Numbered from the stretch's first letter, positions 27,561-36,724 are shown. The stretch: 64,000 bases of DNA from CAWAPS01 sp963783945 (GCA_963783945.1 CAWAPS010000010.1:1-64000); one strand, 5' to 3'. The notes: generated by a model from the sequence alone, not told the origin. Numbers and translations are program-made.

Positions 27561-27713
27561 ACGGCCTTCGAGCCGAACGGCGACACCCCGCGGGAAGAAC
27601 ATGAGCGCGAATCCAACCGCGGGATCGGCCAAGGACCCCCCTGTCCGGGGGGCGGCGAGGCGCGCCCTTGCCCCCAGGGGCGGTTCTTCATCAGAGATCT
27701 GGCGATGCGGGGA

Positions 27714-28466
27714 TCAGCCCGCCAGTCGGCGTGCGAGCCAGCGGGCGTCTTGGACTGCGTAGCCGGAGTCGTCGTTGTTGAAGTAGGCGTAGACGTCGAC
27801 GCCCTGAGCGAGCCAAGACGACAAGCGCTCCGCCATCCAGCGGAGGCCTTGTTCGCCGTACCTGCCTTGGTAGGGATGATCGGCGGCGTTCGGACCGTGG
27901 AACCGTACATAGGTCCAGTCGGTGGTCAGCTCCCAGGGATAGCCGGCCAGAAGGTCATGGATGCACAGAGCGACACCGTGGCGGCGCAGCACGTCGTAGG
28001 TCTCGTCGTTGAGCCATGAAGGGTCACGCAACTCGACCGCCCAACGTTTGTTCGAGGGCGCCGTGCTCAGAAACTCGTCGAGGCGGGCGGCGTTTCGTTG
28101 CCAGCGCGGCGGCAGCTGCACGAGCGTCGGCCCGGCGGCCTTACCGAGGCGCTCGACGCGGTCGAGGTGGTTCGGCAGCCATGACCCGGCGTCGCCGAGT
28201 TTCATGCGGTGCGACCCGAACGAGCCCAGCTTGAGCGAGTAGACGAACCCGTCCGGGGCTTGTGCGGCCCAGCCCTCGACGGCGTGCTCCGTGGGTAGCC
28301 GGTAGAAGGTGCTGTTGATCTCGACTGTGTTGAACAGGGTGCTGTAGTACTCGAACCACCGGCGGGCCGGTAGCGACTCGGGGTACACCAGGCCCCGCCA
28401 GTGCTTGTACATCCAACCTGAGCACCCCACCCGGGCGACCCCCGACGGCGGCTGGTCTCGGGTCAT
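27714..28466 (-). CDS. DUF72 (YecE-like) family protein
   Basis: This 250-aa TIM-barrel-like protein belongs to DUF72. Signatures are RVGCSGWMYKHWRGLVYPES, FNTVEINSTFYRLPTE, GFVYSLKLGS and the C-terminal DVYAYFNNDDSGYAVQDARW. The biochemical role of the family is not established. I chose the ATG at 28466; the ATG at 28493 adds nine residues without similarity. It is intact and is followed by degraded genes. Confidence 0.85.
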   Translation of the reverse strand: MTRDQPPSGVARVGCSGWMYKHWRGLVYPESLPARRWFEYYSTLFNTVEINSTFYRLPTEHAVEGWAAQAPDGFVYSLKLGSFGSHRMKLGDAGSWLPNHLDRVERLGKAAGPTLVQLPPRWQRNAARLDEFLSTAPSNKRWAVELRDPSWLNDETYDVLRRHGVALCIHDLLAGYPWELTTDWTYVRFHGPNAADHPYQGRYGEQGLRWMAERLSSWLAQGVDVYAYFNNDDSGYAVQDARWLARRLAG

Positions 28467-28792
28467 TTCGCCAGCGTAGGCCGAGCCCGTCAACCTGGGC
28501 GAGGCCTACCGCCGCTACAAGACCATCGCCGCGTCGGGAGCCAGCCGAGAGGTCCTCGCCGTCTGCTCCCTCCCTGTCGGGGCCGCGGGTGTCATCACCG
28601 CCGACGTCCCAAAGCGGGCTTACGCCGCGGCTCTCATCGAAGCGATTGGATGTCACCGCCACTGGGACCGCCCGGCCATCGCAGTCAGCAAGCCACGTGC
28701 GTGAATTGCGATCTAGAGCCGGTTTCTCTTCCCCGCCTTCGGTATCAGCAACGACATGCCGCATCAGCGTCGCCAAGCTCTGGAGGTCGGAC
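28467..28792. other. Gap with an unassigned open frame
   Basis: The plus frame near 28495-28704 reads GEAYRRYKTIAASGASREVL and later VPKRAYAAALIEAIG. It looks coding-like but lacks a start signal and a known family. It may be a remnant. Confidence 0.25.
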
Positions 28793-29207
28793 ATGTCTGT
28801 CAGTGACCAAGCTTCCTCTTCGCCCGACTCGACGATCGGCGAGCTGGTAGCCAAGATGTCCGAACAGACCACTCGCCTGGTCCGTGACGAGGTCCGCTTG
28901 GCCCAAGCCGAGATGGCTCAGAAGGGCAAGAGGATGGGCGTAGGGGCCGGGCTGTTCGGCGCCGCCGGGTGTAGCGGCTTTGCTCGGGCTGGGAGCGTTG
29001 ACCGCGGCGGCGATCCTCGCCTTGACGTTGGTGGTTGCGAGCTGGGCCGCCGCGCTGATGGTCGCCGGAGCGCTCTGGGCGATCGCCGGGGTAGCTGCCC
29101 TGGCGGCCAAGACCGGGTTCAGCCAGGCGGCCCCGCAGTTGCCGACCGAAGCGGCACGAAGCGCCAAGGCCGACGTGATAGCGGTAAAGGAGGGTATCCG
29201 CTCATGA
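28793..29207 (+). pseudogene. Phage holin family (DUF1469-type) membrane protein with a one-base frameshift
   Basis: MSVSDQASSSPDSTIGELVA and VRDEVRLAQAEMAQKGKRMG lead to GAGLFGAAG near 28970. Then one extra base moves the frame, and ALLGLGALTAAAILALTLVV with AAALMVAGALWAIAGVAAL and SAKADVIAVKEGIRS complete the typical protein of about 137 aa. The family forms two-pass membrane proteins found beside DUF3618 genes in actinomycetes, and the next gene is one. The single indel could be true decay or a sequencing error. Confidence 0.7.
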
Positions 29208-29577
29208 CCGACGAAAAGACCGCCGAGCCAACACCGGACGGGGTAAACGAGGATCCAGTCGAGGCGGTAAAAGCAGATATCGAGCGACGAGGGCGGGCCT
29301 GCAAGAACCGGTAGACGAGCTGTCGGACCGGTTGAACCCGAAGATGCAGCTGCGCCACGCGGCCGAGTCATTGACCCAGACCACCAAGCGAACGGCGGCG
29401 GAAGCGGGATCGGCAGCCAAGCACAGCGCGGCGCAGGCCCAGACCATCGCCCACAAGCAGGTTGGGCGGGCGCCGCGTGCGGGCCGCGGCCGGCGAGGCC
29501 AAGCCGGTCTGTTGGCTGCCACCGTGGCGGTCATCGGGTTGGTGTGGTGGCGGACAGGACGGCGCTCGCAGTGTTGA
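29204..29577 (+). pseudogene. DUF3618 protein with a one-base frameshift
   Basis: The ATG at 29204 overlaps the preceding stop (ATGA). The frame MTDEKTAEPTPDGVNEDPVE, KADIER shifts by one base near 29288 to TRAGLQEPVDELSDRLNPKM, then LRHAAESLTQTTKRTAAEA and the membrane end LLAATVAVIGLVWWRTGRR. That is the complete DUF3618 pattern (DIE.TR..L...VD.L..RL.P). With the frame restored it would be a normal two-gene operon with the holin-like gene. Confidence 0.7.
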
Positions 29578-29579
29578 AG

Positions 29580-30446
29580 CACACCCAGGTTCGCGACCAG
29601 GGGACCGGAGCGGCGCTGTTCGGGTTTTCCAAGCTCTACGGGGAGATCCCGGGCGGCCAGGCCGAGTACCTGCGGGTGCCGATGGCGCAGACCACGCACA
29701 TCAAGGTGCCCGAAGGCCCAGCCGACGACCGGTTCGTGTTCCTTTCCGACGTGTTGCCTACTGCCTGGCAGTCGGTGCAGTACGCGGCGGTCCCTGACGG
29801 CGGCACGGTAGGCGGTGTTGGGGCTCGGCCCGATCGGCGACATGGCCTCACGGATCGCGCAGCACCTGGGTTACCGGACGATCGCTGTCGACCTGGTACC
29901 CGAGCGCCTCCAGCGTGCCATGGATCGCGGTGTTGAAACCGTTGACTTAGCCGCTCACGACGCTGATCTCGGCGATGTCGTCCGGCACATGACCGACGGC
30001 CGAGGCCCGGACGGTGTCATCGACGCGGTTGGGATGGACGCCCACGGGTCGCCGGGAGCGAAGTTCTTGCAGACGGCGACTAGTCTGTTGCCCGACGCGA
30101 TCGCCGCGCCGCTCAACAAGATCGCCGGTGTTGACCGCATGAACGCCCTGTACTCGGCCATCGACCTGGTCCGTCGCGGTGGGACCATCTCCCTATCGGT
30201 GTCTATGCTGGCGCTGCCGACCCGATACCCATGACCACCCTGTTCGACAAGCAGATCCAGCTACGGATGGGCCAGGCCAACGTCCTGCGATGGGTCGACG
30301 ACATCATGCCGCTGCTTTCCGACGACGATCCGCTCGGCGTGGACACCTTCGCCACCCACCACCTGGATTTGGCCGAAGCTCCCCACGGCTACGAGATCTT
30401 TCAAAAGAAGCAAGACGGAGCGGTCAAGGTAGTCCTGCGTCCATGA
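29580..30446 (+). pseudogene. Zinc-dependent alcohol/formaldehyde dehydrogenase, truncated and frameshifted
   Basis: TQVRDQGTGAALFGFSKLYG, GGQAEYLRVPMA and FLSDVLPTAWQSVQYA lead to a shift near 29812. Then VLGLGPIGDMASRIAQHLGY, AVDLVPERLQRAMDRG, IDAVGMDAHGSPGAKFLQ and, after a second shift near 30215, MTTLFDKQIQLRMGQANVLR and FQKKQDGAVKVVLRP follow. This is the AdhA/glutathione-independent formaldehyde dehydrogenase type (about 390 aa). The first 100 or so residues, which carry the catalytic zinc ligands, are missing. Confidence 0.75.
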
Positions 30447-30767
30447 CCGGGCGGCCCTGTGGGCCGTCGGGGATTCACGACAAGCCCATCGGCTCGGGCG
30501 GCGAGAGCGAAACTTTGTCGTTGCCCGCTGACCTCGAACTCGGGCTGGCCCCAAGAGACGGCGCCGGGACTCGGGCCGCCGGCGCCGGCCTGCGCCTCGG
30601 GCTCGGGTAAGTGGGTCGCTTCCGGGACCCCGAACTCAACCGTGCGACGCCGACCACGTCCTGTCGCCGATCCGTCGGCACCTCGGGCTGCGACGGCGCA
30701 AGGACGCCCTCCGCTGGCGAGCCCACGGCACTGACAGAAATTTGCCGGTAGCTTCGATCGGCACCGC
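30447..30767. other. Gap without a recognisable gene
   Basis: Open frames on both strands lack family motifs. Short GC-rich palindromes occur near 30450-30475 (GGCGGCCC and GGGCCGTC), without a T-run. Confidence 0.3.
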
Positions 30768-31500
30768 ATGATCAGCGACATTACGGTCCTTGTACCTGCG
30801 GCCGACGAGAAAGAACACATCGCCGGCTGCCTCGACGCTATCGGTACAGCCCTTGACTACCTGAATGGCAAGCTCGGCGGGATCCAAGCTCGCGTCGTAG
30901 TCGTCCTAGACGACTGTCACGATTGTACGGCAAAGATCGTGACTCGGTACCGTGCAAGCCGTCATTAGCACAGACCGCAACGTCGGCACCGCACGGCGCC
31001 TGGGCGCAGAATACGCCCTCAAATCGGTGACCACCCCCGACACCGCGTGGCTAGCAAACACGACGCCGACTCACACGTCACACAAGACTGGCTCACCGGG
31101 ATGGTCCAGCAAGCCAACCGAGGCGCCGATGCGATCATCGGGACCGTGGTGCCCGGGAACGGCCTCCCGCCACAAACCAAACACGCATGGTTCGGCGCGC
31201 ACGATCTGAGCGATGGACACCCCCACGTTCACGGCGCCAACTTCGGGATTCGCGCCAGCACCTACCCGACTCTGGGAGGCCGGCGTCCCCTGATCAGCGG
31301 TGAAGACACCGACCTTGCGGACCGGTCCGTTGGCGCCGCTGGAGTGCACGTCCTCCGCAGCGCCATGACCTCCGTCGTGACCAGTAGCCGAGGCCAGGGA
31401 CGAGTGCCACACGGCTTCTCCAGCTACCTCCGCAAACTCCAAGAATCGAACTCGTCTACCAACCCAGCCATCGTAAGCCCCCTCGGCGCGACCAGCGAAC
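30768..31500 (+). pseudogene. Family 2 glycosyltransferase, frameshifted
   Basis: The ATG at 30768 starts MISDITVLVPAADEKEHIAG and then CLDAIGTALDYLN and ARVVVVLDDCHDCTAKIV, the GT-A start of family 2 glycosyltransferases. Shifted frames continue with VQAVISTDRNVGTARRLGAE, KHDADSHVTQDWLTGMVQ (with the DAD metal motif), HVHGANFGIRASTYPTLGG and PLISGEDTDLADRSVGAAGV. At least three frame changes occur. It was probably a cell-wall or secondary-metabolite glycosyltransferase. Confidence 0.7.
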
Positions 31501-31779
31501 ATCTAAGTCCCAAACCGAGGGCACCGGCCGGGGAGGGACGAGCGCCGCTCGACTACTGCTCCGACCGGCGAAGCACATCCCACCATACATACGATCACGC
31601 CGTGGTCAGGGACCTCCGGTAACGCCTGGGTTCCCTGGGAGAGGAGACCCATTCCCAGGCAGAGCCCAGACTCGGTGCGATCGACCGCAACAGAAACGAG
31701 AACTCGAAGCTTCGCTGGATGGGCTTCTTACCTCGTTCACCCACGGCCCCCAAGCTGATCGTCCGCATCCGACATGAGC
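31501..31779. other. Gap between two pseudogenes
   Basis: Nothing recognisable. The plus frame of the glycosyltransferase remnant stays open to 31622 but without similarity. Confidence 0.3.
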
Positions 31780-32250
31780 TCAATCCCCCTCACTCTGACG
31801 CTTGACCTGACTTTGCAATGGGGCGGGCGTCGTCGCGCTATCCGCGCACGGTGTCAGATAGAGCAGGGCAGTTCCCCGCCCTATCGCTCGATGCTGATGC
31901 CAGGTCCCCCGCGGAACCACCAGTGCCTGCTGTGGGCGCGTCAGCGCAGTTACTCTCGCGGGCGGTCGGGCGGCCTGCCGCCGGCCAGGGCCCCACCTTG
32001 ACGGCTCCCGCCAGCAGCACGAGGACTTCCTGGTCGGCGTGATGCACCTCCCAGCGTTCCTAATCGGCCGCGTCGACGCGGAGCACGCTGCCGGGTGGGA
32101 GCCGCTCGAGGCGCTGGCGCAGCGGGTCGACGTGCGCCGCCGGGCGCAGAGACGAGCTAATACCGGCAAGCGGCTCCACCTGAGTGAACGCCGGGCTCGA
32201 GCGTACGGCGAGATGCACATCGCTGAGCAACAACGGTTCAGCGGGCTGCT
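31780..32250 (-). pseudogene. Cupin-domain protein, decayed
   Basis: Minus-strand pieces in order are LSDVHLAVRSSPAF, RQRLERLPPGSVLRVDAAD, an in-frame TAG, ERWEVHHADQEVLVLLAGAV, a frame change, and RVTALTRPQQALVVPRGTWH with GTALLYLTP. The histidine-rich turn WEVHHADQEV and PRGTWHQH are the two cupin metal motifs. The TAG and the frameshift make it non-functional. Confidence 0.6.
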
Positions 32251-32647
32251 GTCGGTGACGCCGACCCCAGCTTCCAGCCAAGCCGCCAGCGAGTCGACTG
32301 GGGCCCCAAGTCGTCGGCCAGGACGACCCGCGCCGGTGAGCCCGTAGACGCATCGGTGCCCCACCGGTCGCGCTCGTCGAGGGTGGCAGCGAGGATGTCG
32401 ATCTCGCCCGCCGGTCCCGGCGACGCTATCTAGGTGACTGTCGGTGCGGCGAAAACCGCTGGCGGCCGGTCCGACGGGTGATGGCCCTACCGAAGGGTTT
32501 CGCGATGGAGCACAACCCGGCTATCATACCTGTTTAGCATACCGCCTTGACCCCGCGGACGAAGTTCGGTGACTTTCAGCCCCCGTCGCACCCTCGCTGT
32601 GCGTCCCTCTGGCTAGAGAGGCGCCAGTGGTCGCAAAGGAGCCAACA
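32251..32647. other. Gap; possible start region of the cupin relic
   Basis: A minus-strand -10-like box TATGAT lies at 32523-32528, without a convincing -35 box. Minus frames such as ILAATLDERDRWGTDAST near 32360 look coding-like but match no family I recognise. Confidence 0.25.
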
Positions 32648-32788
32648 TTGCTGTCTCTTGTACACGTGCCGTTGCCGGCCGTTGTCCTCTTCGCTATCGG
32701 ATTTAGAGTTGATGTGCTGTGGTGGACCGGTCCTCGTCGTGACAGTCGTCTGGCTACTCGGTTTCGATCCCGATTTCCCGCCGCAGAG
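32648..32788 (+). pseudogene. Frameshifted paralogue of the small hydrophobic protein at 23938
   Basis: The frame from the TTG at 32648 reads LLSLVHVPLPAVVLFAIGFR and VDVLWW, then after a one-base shift GPVLVVTVVWLLGFDP. It matches ALLALVLFGVGFTVHVLWW followed by IALAVVWVIGFLVHP of the intact 51-aa protein. The match covers almost the whole length, with one frame change. Confidence 0.5.
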
Positions 32789-32994
32789 CTTCGCCGGCTG
32801 CGGGGATCGCCGAGCTCCCGTTGGCGCAGTTCTGAGGGGTGGCCGTTGGCATCGTTCGTCGGAGGTCGCCGGATCCTCCAGCGGTCGAGTTTCGAGCACT
32901 TCGGGAGGGCGGACCGGGTTAGAAGACTTCGATCACCCGGAACGCACGGGCTGAGATCGAGTTGTCACAGCTAGAGGCAAGGGCGATATCGGTG

Positions 32995-33312
32995 ATGACT
33001 TTAGAGGGCTCATTCGACGCCGTTTCGATTGTAAGAACAGGACCAACAAGCGCGGCGTTGATCGGCGAGCTTGACATGGCGGGAACTTCTGCCGTACAGG
33101 CCGTACTCGCCCTTTTTGACGGCGACATATCGCTTGACTGCTCAGCCTTGAGCTTCATCGACATGGCAGGTCTGCGGATTCTCATTGACGCTGATACCAC
33201 GTGCCAGACGAGGGGCGCGAGGTTGGTACTCGAGAATCCTTCCCGTTGTGTAGCTCGGCTGCTTGAGTTAACGGACCTCCAGGAACGGTTCAATGTGAGG
33301 TCCCATGGGTGA
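32995..33312 (+). CDS. STAS-domain protein (anti-sigma factor antagonist-like)
   Basis: This 105-aa single-domain protein has the SpoIIAA/STAS fold. AALIGELDMAGTSAVQAVLA forms the first strands and helix, and LDCSALSFIDMAGLRILIDA is the signature loop. Family members bind and neutralise anti-sigma kinases and are switched off by phosphorylation of a serine in D-S-[ST]-G. Here that loop is D-M-A-G, so no phosphorylatable residue is present. I chose the ATG at 32995; the TTG at 32962 is an upstream alternative. No sigma factor or kinase gene is adjacent. Confidence 0.75.
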   Translation: MTLEGSFDAVSIVRTGPTSAALIGELDMAGTSAVQAVLALFDGDISLDCSALSFIDMAGLRILIDADTTCQTRGARLVLENPSRCVARLLELTDLQERFNVRSHG

Positions 33313-33493
33313 CCATTCCTGACTGGTGCAGTCGAGGGCGCCCGGGCTCACAAGAACCACGATCACGACCGGAGACATACGGCGAGGTAGATACCGTCCA
33401 TGAGCGCCGCACCGCCAGGGACTTTGGCGGACCGGCGCCACGGCTTTGGACGTAGATTGTAGCGTCTAATGGGCTATAAAAACTTTTCACCGT

Positions 33494-33720
33494 CTACTTA
33501 TGGCGATTCAGGCGGACTCCCCAGGTGGTGGTGAGTGACCGGCCTGGTTCCAGGCGGGTCAGGCCGTTACCGGTTTGGAAGGCGTTGGGCGGGCAGGTCA
33601 TCGGCTCGGTCCCGAGTCCATGCGTCTGCGTGGGGGACTTAGGGTGTCGCCGATGTAGATCTCGATGATCGGGTAGTGCTCGTCGACCCACAGTTCAGTG
33701 CAGCTGCCATGGTCCGTGGT
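33494..33720 (-). pseudogene. Aldose 1-epimerase (galactose mutarotase), C-terminal remnant
   Basis: Minus-strand frames read ELWVDEHYPIIEIYIGDTL and, after a frame change, GTEPMTCPPNAFQTGNGLTR with LEPGRSLTTTWGVRLNR and a stop. EPMTCPPNAF...G..L..LEPG.S....WG is the characteristic end of the family. Only about a quarter of the protein remains. Confidence 0.6.
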
Positions 33721-33929
33721 ACATCCTCGCGAGCCCGCAAATCGAGGAGGGGGCGAGCGCCCTTATCACTGAGCAGTTCGTCATTGATTACATTTGCGCT
33801 TGGCAGGAGGCACCCGACCCAAGTATTGAGCGATCGGCCCCAACGGTAACTGCTTCAGCGCGCAAAGGGGCAATGATGCGCCAGACATCGTTCGGAGCGG
33901 CAGCAGCGACAGCAGTCGAGACGCCGAGC

Positions 33930-34310
33930 GCGTTGATGTCAGCCGCCTCTTCGTGGCGGCCGGTGATCGTCGGCACGAATGGGGGACTGGAGCTGCGCGC
34001 CGACGGGAGACGGCTCCAGCTTGCCGGCGTCTGCGTCATGGGTGTCCCCGGCGGGAACGAGTTCACCCGCCAGTTTCGCCACCGGTACCGGCACCTTCTC
34101 GGTGGCAGGGTCAGTACCCCAATCGGGCGTTGATCTGTTCAACTGTGGGGGCCTGGGGCGCGAACGCCATCCGGTTACGCTTCGACTCCACTGACATCAC
34201 CGAAGAAAAGTGGGGCTGGTCCACCGATCAATACATAGCCTGCATTCACGACTGGGTGAACGCCGCCAAGGCGGAGGACCTATCCCGGAGACTCGACCAT
34301 GAGGTCGCTC
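33930..34310 (+). pseudogene. Glycoside hydrolase family 5-like (cellulase) N-terminal remnant
   Basis: The frame reads GTNGGLELRADGRRLQLAGV and later, shifted, STVGAWGANAIRLRFDSTDI with EEKWGWSTDQYIACIHDWVN. This is the start of GH5-type barrels (G..L...G..F.L.GVN.WG......LAAWGANAIRLP). The catalytic glutamates would lie further on and are absent. Confidence 0.45.
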
Positions 34311-34394
34311 ATCGCACCCAATGCCGTCGGTTTGTCGGTGTTAAATCCTCTTGCCCGTAATCGATGTTTCCCGTCTAGTGCCGCCTCACGGTCG

Positions 34395-34760
34395 CAGCTC
34401 GACAGACTGGAACCTCGTAGCGAGGACTTGGCGACAAGCCGTCTCCTTGGGTTGCTCTGAGCGTCGACCGAGTTATGTCCTCCAGCGCCTCCGAGTTGGC
34501 AAACACGAGCCCGCCACCCAGGAGCACGACGGCCAGGCCACCCTCTATCTCCGATGCCGTGTTTGCGCCCGTGGAGGGCATGCTGGAGGGGCTGGAGACG
34601 TCCGGCGGTACGCCTGCGGGCGGTGAGGAGGGGGCCGCATCTTGCCTGCTGCCGCCTCGACCGGGCCGGGTGGAGGCAGCTGCGTGTTCACTATGGTGCA
34701 GACGGCGGCGGTCCCGGAGAGGATCTGGACGGTCGATCCGTTGAGGGTCGCTCCGGTGTC
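34395..34760 (-). pseudogene. LPXTG-type cell-wall-anchored protein, C-terminal remnant
   Basis: On the minus strand the DNA reads GATLNGSTVQILSGTAAVCT and IVNTQLPPPGPVEAA, typical of the repeat end of actinobacterial surface proteins (G.TAVCT.VNT). After a frame change it reads MPSTGANTASEIEGGLAVVL and LGGGLVFAN. MPSTG is close to the sortase motif LPxTG and is followed by a hydrophobic stretch. The basic tail expected after the membrane segment is not clear. Confidence 0.5.
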
Positions 34761-34773
34761 ACGTCTTCACACT

Positions 34774-34817
34774 ATCTCCACACCTTCTCCACATCATCTC
34801 CACACCTTCTGCATCCG
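34774..34817. repeat. 22-bp tandem direct repeat
   Basis: Two copies of a 22-bp unit (34774-34795 and 34796-34817). The first 15 bases, ATCTCCACACCTTCT, are identical in both. They lie just upstream of the acetyltransferase start and might be binding sites. TCCACA recurs three times. Confidence 0.5.
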
Positions 34818-34829
34818 CCCTGCATAGGT

Positions 34830-35432
34830 GTGACGCTTGTGAGCGACGGGCGGCTTCGACGCACCGTACGGGCGGTGTGTAGCCGGTGCCTAACTTTCGC
34901 GCTGAACGACGAGGCCGCCAAGGGTGCAGTGCGGGCCGTGGTAACTGCCGGTGCTGTCTATGACCCCCCACAAGATTTGCTTGCTATCGCCGATCCGTCC
35001 TACGCCCGAGCCAGGCTGCTGCGCTATAGCCCGCACGATCCGCAGGCCTCGATTGGCCGGTACTGCTCACTGAATGATGCAAGTTATCTAGTCACTGGCG
35101 GCAACCATCATCGCGAGTATGTATCCACGTGCCTGTTCTACTGGACGATGGGCGCCGGCCCGAAGACATATTCTGATAGCAACGGTCCCATCGTGATCGG
35201 AAACGACGTGTGGTCAGGGTTCGGCTCGATGGTCATGTCCGGTGTGCGCGTCGGAGACGGCGCGATCATCGCCGCCGGCGCGGTCGTGACCAAGCATGTC
35301 GAACCCTATTCGATCGTCGGTGGCGTTCCGGCCAGGCACATTGATTATCGTTTCGACGAACCAACACGATCTGCACTGCTACGTATTCAATGGTGGAACT
35401 GGCCGGAATCGGAAAATTCTAGCGCATATTGA
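34830..35432 (+). CDS. CatB/XAT-type O-acetyltransferase with a 3' frameshift
   Basis: This is a 200-aa left-handed beta-helix acyltransferase. Hexapeptide repeats run through IGRYCSLNDASYLVTGGNHH, GPIVIGNDVWSGFGSMVMSG and VRVGDGAIIAAGAVVTKHVE, and YSIVGGVPARHIDYRF follows. The likely catalytic histidine is in GGNHHREY. The family acetylates chloramphenicol, streptogramins or sugars. After WWNWPE the frame ends at 35432. In the next frame the usual continuation reads RKILAHIEQLASPEVEAF, so a one-base indel near 35407 removes about 25 C-terminal residues. The core is whole and may still work. The start could be either of two in-frame GTGs. Confidence 0.7.
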   Translation: MTLVSDGRLRRTVRAVCSRCLTFALNDEAAKGAVRAVVTAGAVYDPPQDLLAIADPSYARARLLRYSPHDPQASIGRYCSLNDASYLVTGGNHHREYVSTCLFYWTMGAGPKTYSDSNGPIVIGNDVWSGFGSMVMSGVRVGDGAIIAAGAVVTKHVEPYSIVGGVPARHIDYRFDEPTRSALLRIQWWNWPESENSSAY

Positions 35433-35625
35433 ACAATTGGCCTCTCCCGAGGTCGAAGCGTTCGTCTCTGGGCACGACCCGGCTGGGCCACGAACCACAT
35501 GCGTCGCGTGCGGCCACGGTGAGGACGCGGATCCGCTCTCCTGTGAAAGGGGCGAATGGCGTTGCGAAACGTCCAGGTTCGCCAAACAGGAGCGCACTTT
35601 CTAAATGCCGCCTACCAGCACGGCG

Positions 35626-35890
35626 CGGGGTGAAGGTGGAAGCCGGCGGGAGCGAAGTGGCGGCCCCTGTCGGCTTGCGCGCCCTTGGTGCTTGTGCCGA
35701 CGGTTTGGGACTGGCCGATTTGCTGTCCGCTCGTGTCCGGATTGCCGGTGAACGCCTTCCGGTCCATGATCGGGGAAAGGTGTTGGTGCAGGCCTTGTTC
35801 ATGCTCGCCGGCGGCGGGAACAGCTGCGCGGACATCGAAGAACTGCGCGCCACGCGGGACCCGTTTGGGTTTGGCAACGGCAAGGTCACT
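35626..35890 (+). pseudogene. IS1380-family transposase, N-terminal fragment
   Basis: The frame reads VKVEAGGSEVAAPVGLRALG, GLADLLSARVRI, HDRGKVLVQALFMLAGGGNS and CADIEELRATRDPFG. IS1380-type transposases begin with this pattern (...G...L..L....GL...L......HD.G.VL..LA.M.A.GG....D...LR....LFG). The rest of the transposase is replaced by unrelated sequence (KVTHVEVVTNDRPGNYDD), with a stop at 35978-35980. Confidence 0.55.
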
Positions 35891-36283
35891 CACGTCGAGG
35901 TCGTCACCAATGACCGACCCGGCAACTACGACGACAACACTGGCGCTACGAGCGTCGCAGTCGTGCGCACCAAGGCCTGACACCCGCACCACAGCGGCCC
36001 CCGCCCCTCAAGGGTCGGGCGTTTCTCCATTCCTTTGCCTTGGTCAGGGGCATAGTGGCCGGTGGAGATCGCCAACGACTCTTAGATACCGCCCTCGGAG
36101 CGACGACGCCCCGGTATCCCTCCAGGCTCCCGAGGACGGTGCACTGATGGTGGCGAACGCCCGAGCAAGCCCGAAGGAATCGGGCCGTTCGGCGGCACGT
36201 CCCGGGGCTTCCACGACTGCGGTGACTAGTACGGAGCGTGGGCGTCATCCTTCTTCGGTAGTTGAGGATCCAGCCTGATCAGC
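35891..36283. other. Gap; end of the transposase fragment frame and no other gene
   Basis: The tail frame VTHVEVVTNDRPGNYDDNTG ends at 35980 and may be another gene's end. A possible terminator hairpin lies at 36002-36025. Nothing else could be supported. Confidence 0.3.
36002..36025 (+). terminator. Weak hairpin followed by a short T-run
   Basis: CGCCC and GGGCG can pair around CTCAAGGGTC, followed by GTTTCT. It lies 22 bp after a stop codon. The T-run is short, so the call is tentative. Confidence 0.3.
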
Positions 36284-36580
36284 TCACGGTGGTAGCGAAG
36301 GCCGACAACTTCCGCCTGTTGACAAGGTATGGCCACCGGCGAGGACATCCTCATGGCCACCCGCGAGGACTTTTACATGGCCACGGACGCCGAGCTTGTC
36401 CCTCAAGCCCAACACTGTCTCTAGGGCCACTACAGCGCCCTGGTAGCGAGCACGGTCCAAGCCGGAGATGTCGACAGAGGGATCCTCCAGCAGGTAGCAA
36501 ATCTGCTCGGCCATTGCGGTGATTTCTGGCCGAGTGAGTGGCTCGGGCTGTCTGATCACCGACCTCACCGTTGAACACAT
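36284..36580 (-). CDS. Small hypothetical protein (98 aa), uncertain
   Basis: The frame contains a coding-like part, RPEITAMAEQICYLLEDPSV and DISGLDRARYQGAVVALETV, followed by a short repeated segment VLAGGHEDVLAGGH that comes from a 24-bp DNA repeat. No family is recognised and there is no clear ribosome site. It may be a true small protein or a remnant. Confidence 0.3.
   Translation of the reverse strand: MCSTVRSVIRQPEPLTRPEITAMAEQICYLLEDPSVDISGLDRARYQGAVVALETVLGLRDKLGVRGHVKVLAGGHEDVLAGGHTLSTGGSCRPSLPP
36329..36385. repeat. 24-bp tandem repeat, about 2.3 copies
   Basis: The unit starting ATGGCCACCGGCGAGGACAT (36329-36352) recurs with changes at 36353-36376 and in part at 36377-36385. On the plus strand it encodes three MAT...ED-type units. 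A short slippage repeat is the simplest reading. Confidence 0.5.
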
Positions 36581-36724
36581 GATGACCATGGCACCGGCTT
36601 GTAGGAAGCAGCCAGGTCGGTTTTCGACCACACGACAGCGCAAGTTCGGACGAGATGCTTCCCTGGCAGCTAGGGAACCTTCCGATGGTGACGCCACATT
36701 GATCCACTGATGTAGGCAGAACTG

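Noticed and set aside
34774..34817. Replication-origin-type DnaA boxes in the TCCACA repeats
   Set aside because: The copies lack the full TTATCCACA box, and no origin genes lie nearby.
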